Positions 1 to 9,276 of a stretch of DNA of 25,901 nucleotides are shown here, one piece after another. Position numbers and translations under genes: made by a program. This stretch comes from Candidatus Nanopelagicales bacterium (GTDB lineage Bacteria; Actinomycetota; Actinomycetes; S36-B12), in assembly GCA_030836325.1 (NCBI GenBank), contig JAURQC010000099.1, positions 1 through 25,901 of the forward strand. Direction: 5' to 3'. Below the pieces are notes generated by a model that ran no database searches, was not told the origin of the DNA, and saw only the letters and a list, made by a program, of their open reading frames with translations. Each line of letters opens with the position of its first letter. The first letter of the stretch is position 1.

Positions 1-290
1 AGTTGCGCTCGCGTTCCCGGATTCGGGAGCGCTGAGCGACGCACGTGGTAGGCGACGTCGAAGTTGGCGTCGTCGACCCACACCGGTCGCGACAGACCCC
101 AGGGGACTTCTCGGATGCGCTGGCGGTAGCGGGGAACGTGGGCGATTCGGTTGCGGATCAGCCGGACGAGCCGTTCATGGTCAAAGCCCGTCTCCGGCGG
201 CTGAAAGATCGCTAAGCCACCCACATTGCGGGGCGTCGAGGTGTCCTCTGCGAACCACAACGCGGCATCAACCGCATCGAGTCGATCCAT
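1..290 (-). CDS. WS/DGAT wax-ester synthase / diacylglycerol acyltransferase, N-terminal part (cut by window edge)
   Basis: Only the first 96 residues are in the window; the gene runs off the left edge. Translation from the ATG at 290 begins MDRLDAVDAALWFAEDTSTP and continues with a Pro-Arg-Tyr-Arg-Gln motif and a PVWVDD...FDVAYHVRRSALP block. This is the standard start of bacterial WS/DGAT acyltransferases, which join acyl-CoA to fatty alcohols or diacylglycerol to make wax esters or triacylglycerol at the membrane. The catalytic HHxxxDG motif normally lies further on, outside the window, so activity cannot be judged. A good Shine-Dalgarno (GGGAGG, 8 nt before the ATG) fixes the start. The gene is divergent from the L,D-transpeptidase. 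The family assignment is firm; the substrate is unknown. Confidence 0.88.
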   Translation of the reverse strand, partial: MDRLDAVDAALWFAEDTSTPRNVGGLAIFQPPETGFDHERLVRLIRNRIAHVPRYRQRIREVPWGLSRPVWVDDANFDVAYHVRRSALPNPGTRAQ

Positions 291-298
291 CGTGACCA

Positions 299-304
299 CC
301 TCCC
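299..304 (-). promoter_or_regulatory. Ribosome binding site of the WS/DGAT gene
   Basis: GGGAGG on the minus strand, 8 nt before the ATG at 290. It supports that start and contrasts with several neighbours that have no Shine-Dalgarno sequence. Confidence 0.7.
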
Positions 305-370
305 GAGTACCCACAAGTCTTACACGCCGCCCCACCGCACGGCGGTACCGCGGGAACTTCGATGCTCTCG

Positions 371-376
371 TAGACT
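371..376 (+). promoter_or_regulatory. -10 box of a probable leaderless promoter (L,D-transpeptidase)
   Basis: TAGACT lies 7 nt before the GTG at 384, and there is no Shine-Dalgarno between them. Transcription would be expected to begin at or next to the start codon, giving a leaderless mRNA, a common arrangement in Actinobacteria. No clear -35 hexamer is visible. Confidence 0.6.
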
Positions 377-383
377 GCAACTC

Positions 384-1025
384 GTGTTCTTCCCCCGTGT
401 AGCGGCGCTCGTGGCGTCAACGTCACTGGCCCTTGGAATGACCGCTGGTCCTGCCTGGGGCTACGGAGACGTCCCCTCCCAGCGGACCACAAACTCCCCC
501 GCGTCGAGCATCGCGGCCGACGCCCCCAAGGCAGCCGTTCCCGTCCCACCCAAGAAGGTCAAGAAGCCTCGCCCGGCCAGCCGTTCGGCCAAAGCCCGAA
601 ACGTGCCCGAACGCCCGATGGACGGTGGTTCGGGTCGGCGGATCATTTACGACAAGTCGTTGATGACGGTCTGGGCCATGAACAACAACAACGAGGTCGT
701 CTATCGATTCCCCATAGTCGGCCGCTGGGACCGTCCTGTCGCAGGTGAGTACAAGGTCTACTCCAAGTCCGAACGCAGCGGGAACCCCAACTCTCGGGTC
801 ACCTTTGATCACATGACTCGCTTCGCGTACGGCAACGACGGCAAGACCCCGATTGGCTTCCACAGCATCCCGATCTACTACGACGGACGAATGATGCACG
901 GCATCGATCAACTCGGTCTGCCGATCGCTACCGGTGGTTGCGTGCGCATGCACGAGGACGATGCCGAGGCTCTCTACGAGTGGTCAAAGATCGGCGATCG
1001 CGTCGTCGTTCTCGCCTCTCCCTGA
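384..1025 (+). CDS. Secreted L,D-transpeptidase (YkuD family)
   Basis: The protein is 213 aa. Residues 1-26 form a signal peptide (Arg5, hydrophobic core, likely cleavage after AWG). Residues about 27-82 are a Pro/Ala/Lys-rich linker without a recognisable domain. From about residue 85 it is a YkuD catalytic domain, ending in a His172-x13-Cys186 pair within TGGCVRM. These enzymes cross-link peptidoglycan 3-3 through a cysteine acyl-enzyme, or attach proteins to the wall, outside the membrane. The usual (S/T)HGCxR motif reads TGGCVR here; Gly for His at that spot occurs in other family members, and both catalytic residues remain. There is no LysM or Ig-like domain. The GTG start is favoured by the -10 box 7 nt upstream and by the signal peptide. 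It converges with the CpaE-like gene, 11 nt away. Confidence 0.87.
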   Translation: MFFPRVAALVASTSLALGMTAGPAWGYGDVPSQRTTNSPASSIAADAPKAAVPVPPKKVKKPRPASRSAKARNVPERPMDGGSGRRIIYDKSLMTVWAMNNNNEVVYRFPIVGRWDRPVAGEYKVYSKSERSGNPNSRVTFDHMTRFAYGNDGKTPIGFHSIPIYYDGRMMHGIDQLGLPIATGGCVRMHEDDAEALYEWSKIGDRVVVLASP

Positions 1026-1036
1026 TCATGTCCTTC

Positions 1037-2293
1037 TCAGGCAGCTACCGCGATGCTGATCTTGTTCAGCGATCGCCTCGTCTTCCCCAAGGACGGAACT
1101 TCGGACATCAACGCACCCTTGTCTAGGCACTCTCTAATGGAGTCGTCGGCGGCAAGCGAATACACCCGGGCGGAAATCCCCGCTTCCTGAAGAGCGTCCC
1201 GGACGTGCGATTGCGCACTTCGCAAACGACGCGGCACTTGATTGACCACGATGTCTACATTCGAATGCTCTGTTTGTGAGTAGACCTCGGGTAGGTCATT
1301 GATGAGACGTACTACTCCTACAACATCAGGACGTGTGACAGCGACAACGCGGTCACTGGCACGCAGGGCGCTAAGAGTGGCCGCATCGCGCTGCATTCCA
1401 ATCCCGTGAAAAGGATCGTCGACTTCCTGCGTATGCAACACGCCTCCAACATCGACCACAACACGATCGAAGTGCCGTGCGCACTCTGGCCACAGACGAT
1501 CCAAAGCTGACGTTCGGGCTTGGGTCCATCTGTCTGATGAGCCGATTCCAGAAAGCAACCACAAGGAGTTAGTCAGTTGCCGGCACGCCGAGCCCAAAGA
1601 ACGGGCGTCCAAGGCACCTTGATCGGCATAACGCGCCGCGAGTAACAGTCCACTCACGTCTTCGGTCATTCCGACCAGGTGGGCAAGCGACGGGGAAATC
1701 GTGTCCGCATCAACCAGGCAGGTGCGTAATCCGGAACGAGCCCACGACTCGGCAAGTCCCAGGGCAACAGTGCTACGCCCAGGAGCGCCATGCGGACCCC
1801 ACACCACAACTATCGATCCGCGGTTGCCTTCGCGGACCGAACGCATCCCATCGTCGTCGCGGTCCACCGTGCTGATGCCTGGCTCGACCATCGATTGATC
1901 CGCTGAGAGATCCTGTTGCTGCGCCGGTGCGGAATTGATGATCGCCGTGATCGACTCGACAACGGCCGCAGGTCCAGCCAGTAACCGCGTATCCAGCACC
2001 GCTCCGAGCGCACCGTCATGCCAGGAATGTGCCCGCGCGATGGCATCGTCGTCGTTCGAAAGGAAGACGATCACCCGCTCTTTGCGACCCGCGATGCTAG
2101 TCACAGTATCCGAACTCAATCGAGGTGCCGAGGCATCGATCACCAACGCGGCGCACTCATCGATAGTTGCCGCCGCGATGAGATCTGCGGCCTCGATGCA
2201 CCGCCGCACCACCGTCATGCCGCGAGTTGCGATCTCAGCGATCAGATCTGCCTCATCCGAGCGACCGGGAGTGCACCAGATGACGGGGCTCAT
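1037..2293 (-). CDS. CpaE-like ParA/MinD-family ATPase
   Basis: The protein is 418 aa. Residues 1-120 resemble a degenerate receiver-like domain, as in CpaE of Flp/tad pilus systems. Residues about 160-418 form a ParA/MinD-type ATPase: a P-loop GPHGAPGRST at 166-175, a switch strand CLVDAD at 192-197 and a Walker B strand RVVVDVGG near 278. CpaE proteins place or regulate Flp pilus machinery at the cell pole. The P-loop has Arg where Lys normally contacts nucleotide; actinobacterial CpaE-like proteins often show a similar GAPGR variant, so ATP use may differ. It overlaps the SAF-domain gene upstream by 4 nt (ATGA), so the two are translationally coupled. No pilin, CpaF, TadB or TadC gene is in view, so a pilus role is inference. 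Confidence 0.8.
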   Translation of the reverse strand: MSPVIWCTPGRSDEADLIAEIATRGMTVVRRCIEAADLIAAATIDECAALVIDASAPRLSSDTVTSIAGRKERVIVFLSNDDDAIARAHSWHDGALGAVLDTRLLAGPAAVVESITAIINSAPAQQQDLSADQSMVEPGISTVDRDDDGMRSVREGNRGSIVVVWGPHGAPGRSTVALGLAESWARSGLRTCLVDADTISPSLAHLVGMTEDVSGLLLAARYADQGALDARSLGSACRQLTNSLWLLSGIGSSDRWTQARTSALDRLWPECARHFDRVVVDVGGVLHTQEVDDPFHGIGMQRDAATLSALRASDRVVAVTRPDVVGVVRLINDLPEVYSQTEHSNVDIVVNQVPRRLRSAQSHVRDALQEAGISARVYSLAADDSIRECLDKGALMSEVPSLGKTRRSLNKISIAVAA

Positions 2294-3042
2294 GAGGCGA
2301 GTCCGAGGAGCGGAACCTTCACTAGGTCGATGGCGCCGGATCGGGTGGCCTGGACGAGATCGGCCACCTGATCTGGGGACACGCGCAGCACCACGGCAAC
2401 TCGCCCACCAAGGGCATCGGTACCCACATGCTCGACCATTACCGACTCCAGGGCCAGGCGCGGGCCCAACGAGATTGCCTCAGATGAGCTGTCGGATGAG
2501 CTGTCCGATGGGATGCCATCCATGAATCCGGAGTTCGCCGGCGTGGACCACACATCCACCCGATCCCCGGGTGCGAGGTCCACAGGCGCATGAAGGGGAT
2601 CTACTCCGACCGTGATGATCCGGCTCGGTTCTTGCTCCTGATCGGTCAGCGCCGAACGCGCGAGGAGTTCACCCGCTGCAATGGGGTATCGCAGGCGGCC
2701 TTCGATCTGTTCGTCCACAGGGACGTAGTCCGATTCGGCTTGACCCAGCGCAACGGTAACCGGACGAAGGTCGTAGATCTCGGCGCCGGCGGAGAGATCA
2801 CGCCCGGCCTGCCACACCGTGATCGTCTCGGAGTCTTGCGACAGAAGTCGTGCGCCAGCGAACATCGAGACCACAAGCAACACCAAGCCGATCCATAGTC
2901 GGGTGTCGCCCCAGCGAGGTGTTCGCAGCCGTCGAGCGCGGGGGGCGGAGTCTGTCGGATTGCCGGAATAGGTCGAATTGGTCGCGATCGAAGGTGTTCC
3001 CGGGCGATGCAGTCGCGTGGATATGAGTCGAGGTAGCCGCAT
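2290..3042 (-). CDS. CpaB/RcpC-like SAF-domain membrane protein
   Basis: The protein is 250 aa. It has a basic N-terminal cytoplasmic region (1-47), one membrane segment (about 49-68, LWIGLVLLVVSMFAGARLL) and an SAF domain (about 75-145: VWQAGRDLSAGAEI...PIAAGELL). The C-terminal half resembles RcpC/CpaB and carries a Ser/Asp-rich insertion (SDSSSDSSS) near 180. CpaB/RcpC proteins belong to Flp pilus assembly in the periplasm or on the outer membrane face; in Gram-positives they would face the outside. It precedes and overlaps the CpaE-like gene by 4 nt. No Shine-Dalgarno is visible before the ATG at 3042, but no other in-frame start fits. Function outside a full tad cluster is unknown. Confidence 0.75.
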   Translation of the reverse strand: MRLPRLISTRLHRPGTPSIATNSTYSGNPTDSAPRARRLRTPRWGDTRLWIGLVLLVVSMFAGARLLSQDSETITVWQAGRDLSAGAEIYDLRPVTVALGQAESDYVPVDEQIEGRLRYPIAAGELLARSALTDQEQEPSRIITVGVDPLHAPVDLAPGDRVDVWSTPANSGFMDGIPSDSSSDSSSEAISLGPRLALESVMVEHVGTDALGGRVAVVLRVSPDQVADLVQATRSGAIDLVKVPLLGLAS

Positions 3043-3120
3043 GCGGGAAAGGGTGAATCACATCGACACTCTCGCGCCACTGGCTATCCACAGGCGCGGT
3101 AATCGGGAGCTAGCCATCCA

Positions 3121-3126
3121 CAGATT
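3121..3126 (+). promoter_or_regulatory. Possible -10 element of a leaderless promoter (HTH gene)
   Basis: CAGATT lies 6 nt before the ATG at 3133. It keeps the A at position 2 and T at position 6 of TANNNT. The 15-nt stretch to the ATG (CAGATTCGACCGATG) matches the one in front of the CPBP protease gene (CAGAATGGACCGATG) at 13 of 15 positions. Weak on its own. Confidence 0.35.
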
Positions 3127-3132
3127 CGACCG

Positions 3133-3414
3133 ATGATCGATTTTCCGGGAACCATTTGGGACGATTGGGCAGTGACCGCCCGATTCCTCACCCTGGCCGA
3201 TGTTGCCGAGACCCTGAGCATCTCGGCATCGCAGGCCTATGCACTAGTGCGATCCGGTGACCTTCCGGCCATCAAGATTGGCGGACGGGGGCAATGGCGG
3301 GTGGAGTCCGCGGAACTCGAGAAGTACATCGAGCGGATGTATAAGCAGACGCGCACGTTCATCACGCAGAACCCCGATCAAGGCGATGCTGAATCGCTCG
3401 AGGACGTTCGATAG
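3133..3414 (+). CDS. BldC/excisionase-type helix-turn-helix DNA-binding protein
   Basis: The protein is 93 aa. Residues about 17-70 form a MerR/excisionase-like winged helix: FLTLADVAETLSISASQAYA, then RSGDLPAIKIGGRGQWRVE, the recognisable wing of BldC-like proteins. Such proteins bind DNA as small single-domain regulators; the targets cannot be read from the sequence. Family members usually start just before the FLTLADVAE block, so the in-frame GTG at 3172 (80 aa) is an alternative. ATG 3133 is preferred weakly because a -10-like element sits 6 nt upstream. The last 37 nt overlap the convergent gene at 3378-3953. This gene next to that partner near secA appears to be a conserved actinobacterial neighbourhood, from memory. 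Confidence 0.82.
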   Translation: MIDFPGTIWDDWAVTARFLTLADVAETLSISASQAYALVRSGDLPAIKIGGRGQWRVESAELEKYIERMYKQTRTFITQNPDQGDAESLEDVR

Positions 3415-3953
3415 TCAAAACGCAAAACGTCCACCGCTCGCCACATGCAGGTGATCGACCCTCGCTCGGTGTCCACGGTCAGGTGATCGCGCCCAACCCA
3501 CGACAACTGCCCCGCAAGGATGACTGATCCCATCTCGATGGTGATGCCGTGACCCAGTAGCCCCCGCAGAGTGGATTGCCAGGACTCGTCTTTCGCGTTG
3601 CCTGTTGGCATCTCGGCGTGCAGCACTCGGGGAAGATCGACGAAGCCGATGATCGCGTGTTCAGGAACCACGATCCGCTCCCTAGGGCGCGCACGACTAG
3701 CGAGCAGCACGTGGTCAGCGAAATGGCACACCACACTCGCCTGGAGCCATGAGCCACCCCGGAGCCCCAGGTGCACCGGCGCGCCGGCGTCAATAGCTTG
3801 ACGGCGGTCAGTGGCCGTGACGTCGCCCATCTCAGCAACCATCAGCCCTCTGGCCTCAAGCAAGACATCAATGTCCTCGTCGGACTGCACCCGCCCGGCG
3901 GCTTCTTCCCACAGCCGCTCAATCTCACGGTGCTTCGCGTCGTCGTTGTTCAC
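3378..3953 (-). CDS. Conserved actinobacterial protein of unknown function
   Basis: The protein is 191 aa. I recognise its type as a gene that sits beside the BldC-like HTH gene in many actinobacteria and is sometimes labelled 'Fis family', although no helix-turn-helix is visible. Residues 1-35 are charged and helical (REIERLWEEAAGRVQ). Residues about 45-190 look beta-rich with short hydrophobic strands, a small-barrel-like pattern (VHLGLRGGSWLQASVVCHFADHV..., IVVPEHAIIGFVDLP..., GSVILAGQLSWVGRDHLTV). There is no signal peptide, membrane segment or catalytic motif. The start is GTG at 3953 with only a weak GGGG about 13 nt upstream. Its C-terminal codons overlap the convergent HTH gene by 37 nt. 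No function is assigned. Confidence 0.68.
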   Translation of the reverse strand: MNNDDAKHREIERLWEEAAGRVQSDEDIDVLLEARGLMVAEMGDVTATDRRQAIDAGAPVHLGLRGGSWLQASVVCHFADHVLLASRARPRERIVVPEHAIIGFVDLPRVLHAEMPTGNAKDESWQSTLRGLLGHGITIEMGSVILAGQLSWVGRDHLTVDTERGSITCMWRAVDVLRFDYRTSSSDSASP

Positions 3954-4105
3954 AGGTAAGTGATTCCCCGCTCCCGCCTAGATCAATCAACAACGACATC
4001 GTCGAGCGACGTGATGTACACCACACCCACTGTCGTGTTTAAGGAACCGCGATCAGGGGAAGAACACCAATGTCCACACCCCTGTGCAGGGTGCCAGCTC
4101 GGACC
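3954..4105. other. Divergent intergenic region upstream of the DUF6459 promoter
   Basis: This region separates the unknown minus-strand gene from the DUF6459 promoter. It holds a weak imperfect hairpin at about 4075-4092 (CACCCCTG...CAGGGTG, one bulge). No clear promoter for the minus-strand gene was found. Confidence 0.4.
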
Positions 4106-4136
4106 TTGACACGGCAGTGTCACCTCGGGTGATAAT
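4106..4136 (+). promoter_or_regulatory. Sigma-70-type promoter of the DUF6459 gene
   Basis: A perfect TTGACA (4106-4111) is followed after 19 nt by GATAAT (4131-4136), preceded by T at 4130. Transcription would start near 4143, leaving a leader of about 58 nt before ATG 4201. The spacer is longer than the ideal 17, but both boxes are near consensus, which is rare in this GC-rich window. This also rules out the upstream in-frame starts at 4084 and 4135. Confidence 0.62.
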
Positions 4137-4186
4137 GCCAAATAACATCAAACTGCATCAAATAAAGGTAAAGAGCCGAACATGGC

Positions 4187-4194
4187 GGAAGGGG
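4187..4194 (+). promoter_or_regulatory. Ribosome binding site that decides the DUF6459 start
   Basis: GGAAGGGG lies 6 nt before the ATG at 4201. Neither upstream in-frame ATG has such a site. Confidence 0.7.
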
Positions 4195-4200
4195 TCGATC

Positions 4201-4809
4201 ATGGATACAGCGTGTGAGGAAGCAGCGTTCGACGAATCAGAATTCGTAGAAGGGGTTGCCGGTGGCCGGCCCGAGGCTAAGCGGCCAGCACTTCGGTTAA
4301 TCGACGGCAGCGTGGGAACCCAGCCAGGCGCCGGCCAAGGCACGCAGCAGCTCGCCCTGCCTCTGGACTGGAAGGTGGGCGGAATCCCCGCCCAACCCCC
4401 AACACCCGGCTATCTGCGGGTGGTGCGCGACGAGGAGGAGCAAGCAGAACTCGCGGCACTGGGCCACGGGCGTCCGCACCCGGTCGCCTGGGCCGCGCAG
4501 ATGTCCCGAGCAGTTTTCGAAGTTGCGCAGGGAGAGCGGCCCGCAAACCAGTTGCGTAAGCACATCGCGTCGGATCAACTCAGCACGTTGGCGATCCGGG
4601 GCACTTCCTACGCTCGGCACCCCGCAGCGCGCTCCGCCCACGGCATGACTCGGCTACGCAAGGTGCGCGCCGTTCGGTGTTGCCTCGTGGCACCAGGAAT
4701 CGTCGAGGCATCAGCGGTAATCGTCGGCGCGGCACGCTCGCACGCGGTGGCGCTTCGAATGGAGTCCAGGCCGCAGGCGTGGCTCGTGACGGCTATCGAA
4801 TTCAGATAG
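4201..4809 (+). CDS. DUF6459 (Rv-type) conserved actinobacterial protein
   Basis: From ATG 4201 the protein is 202 aa. The N-terminal 95 residues are acidic, Pro/Gly-rich and probably disordered. The C-terminal 105 residues form the conserved domain: AWAAQMSRAVFEVAQGERPANQ, then a Leu/Arg-rich stretch, then VRAVRCCLVAPGIVEASAVI, and an ending WLVTAIEF. This pattern (a helix with G-x-RP-x-xQL, then beta strands closing on a WxxTAxEF) is what I know from the DUF6459 family, which sits next to secA in many actinobacteria. No biochemical function is established to my knowledge. Promoter and Shine-Dalgarno evidence set the start. It converges on secA with a 21-nt gap. The family name is recalled, not checked. 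Confidence 0.7.
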   Translation: MDTACEEAAFDESEFVEGVAGGRPEAKRPALRLIDGSVGTQPGAGQGTQQLALPLDWKVGGIPAQPPTPGYLRVVRDEEEQAELAALGHGRPHPVAWAAQMSRAVFEVAQGERPANQLRKHIASDQLSTLAIRGTSYARHPAARSAHGMTRLRKVRAVRCCLVAPGIVEASAVIVGAARSHAVALRMESRPQAWLVTAIEFR

Positions 4810-4830
4810 AGCCACTTCGGGCAGAGCAGG

Positions 4831-7662
<2,832 letters not shown>

Positions 7663-7669
7663 GTTGCGA

Positions 7670-7675
7670 CCTTTC
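7670..7675 (-). promoter_or_regulatory. Ribosome binding site that decides the secA start
   Basis: GAAAGG on the minus strand, 7 nt before GTG 7662. It favours the 943-aa SecA over the longer frame from ATG 7749. Confidence 0.7.
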
Positions 7676-7799
7676 GACGCTGCCGCGCACACGCGGCCCG
7701 GATTGCAGACATTGGGCGCCTGCCTTGTCTCCGCCGGAATTGCCGTCATTCCAGCGACCTAGCCCCGTCATCGTAGTTCCCGCTGGAAGACTGGTCCGC

Positions 7800-8465
7800 A
7801 TGGCATCCACGGGCCCGGTCACGCTGAGCGATGGCTCAATCCAGCTCCAACCCCAACCAGCACCAAGCGGTGAGATGCGTTGGAGTGTGGAGCGCTTAGG
7901 GGCCTCATGGGAACTCGGCCAGGTGGCCCTGCGCGCTCACCGGACGTCCGATTCCGATGGTGCCCCGTGGACACGAGCCTGGCTCGACCTCGAGGCGTCG
8001 TCGTCCGCAGACACAGCGCATGTTCACTCGATGACGCAAGGGGTTCGTCTGGTGACCCAGTGGGCCTTCGCCGCACTGGGCCTGGCAGTGATCAGTTGGC
8101 GCGGCCCCACGGTGCCGATCCTGCGGGCGATCGTCCACGACGCGGGCTTTCGCGTTCATCCGATGCCTGAACGCAAGGCCTGGGACGGTGAGGACGGCCC
8201 GGAGGACGCGTGGTTTGCCGATCTGTTACCCAACGACGCCACACCCACTGGCGTGCGACCGCTGACGGCCCGCGAGCATGAGGTCCTGAACTTGATGGCT
8301 CGCGGATATTCCAATCAACGCATCGCCCAGAGCCTGGGTATCTCCGAGAACACGGTCAAGAATCACGTTCGAGCGATCCTGGACGCCCTGGGCACCTCAT
8401 CGAGGACAGCGGCCGTGGTCGCCGCCCTCAATACCGGGCTCGTGGGGCTATCGGGCACGTCCTGA
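7800..8465 (+). CDS. LuxR-type regulator with GNAT-like N-terminal domain
   Basis: From ATG 7800 (GGAAGA 9 nt upstream) the protein is 221 aa. Residues about 155-215 are a clear LuxR/NarL helix-turn-helix (PLTAREHEVLNLMARGYSNQ...ENTVKNHVRAIL). No receiver domain precedes it. Residues about 85-140 (VRLVTQWAFAALGLAVISWR...RAIVHDAGFRV...ERKAW) follow the pattern of the last helices and strands of RimJ/RimL-type GNAT acetyltransferases, where a 'WAFexLGLxRVxW...NxxSrxVAexxGFxxEG' block is typical. The Asn and Ser that usually follow the strand are not kept, and no R/QxxGxG/A acetyl-CoA loop is visible, so the domain may sense a ligand rather than acetylate. Divergent from secA. In related genomes hpf often lies near here; it is absent. 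The HTH is certain; the GNAT likeness is inference. Confidence 0.8.
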   Translation: MASTGPVTLSDGSIQLQPQPAPSGEMRWSVERLGASWELGQVALRAHRTSDSDGAPWTRAWLDLEASSSADTAHVHSMTQGVRLVTQWAFAALGLAVISWRGPTVPILRAIVHDAGFRVHPMPERKAWDGEDGPEDAWFADLLPNDATPTGVRPLTAREHEVLNLMARGYSNQRIAQSLGISENTVKNHVRAILDALGTSSRTAAVVAALNTGLVGLSGTS

Positions 8466-8568
8466 CCGATACCAGGACGGTCTCGCGTTACCCACAGCCC
8501 CCGACCCGACCATCCACACATGACAACCGACATGGCCGGCCAAGGGAAATCCGCGGCACGCTCACGGC

Positions 8569-9255
8569 ATGTCTTCACTTGCCACAAGCATCGTTGACTT
8601 GATCTTGGGGCGAGTCTGCGCGGGGTGTGAGGAGCCGGGTTCAATTCTGTGCACGGCCTGCAGACAGGACCTCTACCCCCGACCGCATCTTCGCCGCGAC
8701 ATCGACCTCTCCGACCTAGAAGCCGGACTTCGGATTCCGGTGGCGTGTTCGTTGGACTATCGCGGATCGGTTCGACAGGTCATCTTCCGATACAAGGACC
8801 ACGGAATACGAAGCCTCGCCCGTGAGTTAGGTCCGGCGCTCGCGGCCGCGATCGACTACGTCACGGACGTCAGTACCGAGCACCCGTCGGACCCGATCCT
8901 CGTACCCATGCCTGCGCGGCGAATCAGCCGACGCCGTCGCGGCTTCGATCATGTTCGACTGCTCGCTGATCAAGCCAGCTCCTACACAGGCGGTCGGTCC
9001 GGCCGATTGAGCGTCTCGACGATCCTGCGCGACACTCGATCCGACGCTGGCAGCAAACGCCTCGGCGTCGCGGAACGTGAACTGCACACCCGTGGAGCAT
9101 TTGCCACCACATCGCCCCTACCGCGACCTGACCAGCCGGTCATCGTGATCGACGACATCGTGACCACGGGGACCACAGCTCGCGAGGTCGCAGCGACTCT
9201 CATCCTCGCTGGCGTGAACGTGATCGGCGTCGCCACCGTCGCAGGCACGCCGTAA
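8569..9255 (+). CDS. comF: ComF family phosphoribosyltransferase-like protein
   Basis: The protein is 228 aa. A four-cysteine zinc knuckle comes first (Cys17, Cys20, Cys28, Cys31), then the double-zinc-linked ComF core with SLDYRGSVRQVIFRYKDHG, a basic RRISRRRRGFDHVRLLA segment, and the PRPP-binding loop VIVIDDIVTTGTT at 191-203. ComF proteins belong to DNA uptake in competent bacteria; in actinobacteria the gene is a conserved neighbour of lpqB and secA and its role there is not settled. The ATG at 8569 has no close Shine-Dalgarno, but CACGCT 6 nt upstream weakly resembles a leaderless -10. It converges on lpqB with a 21-nt gap, whereas in Mycobacterium the two are co-directional. Confidence 0.9.
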   Translation: MSSLATSIVDLILGRVCAGCEEPGSILCTACRQDLYPRPHLRRDIDLSDLEAGLRIPVACSLDYRGSVRQVIFRYKDHGIRSLARELGPALAAAIDYVTDVSTEHPSDPILVPMPARRISRRRRGFDHVRLLADQASSYTGGRSGRLSVSTILRDTRSDAGSKRLGVAERELHTRGAFATTSPLPRPDQPVIVIDDIVTTGTTAREVAATLILAGVNVIGVATVAGTP

Positions 9256-9276
9256 GTCAGGCGCGTCAACACTGGA

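Noticed and set aside
4084..4200. Earlier start for the DUF6459 gene (ATG 4084 or 4135)
   Set aside because: Both lie upstream of, or within, the TTGACA/GATAAT promoter and have no ribosome binding site; ATG 4201 has GGAAGGGG at the right distance.
8533..8542. 10-bp palindrome TGGCCGGCCA upstream of comF
   Set aside because: Short GC-only palindromes of this size are expected by chance in GC-rich DNA and nothing else supports an operator.
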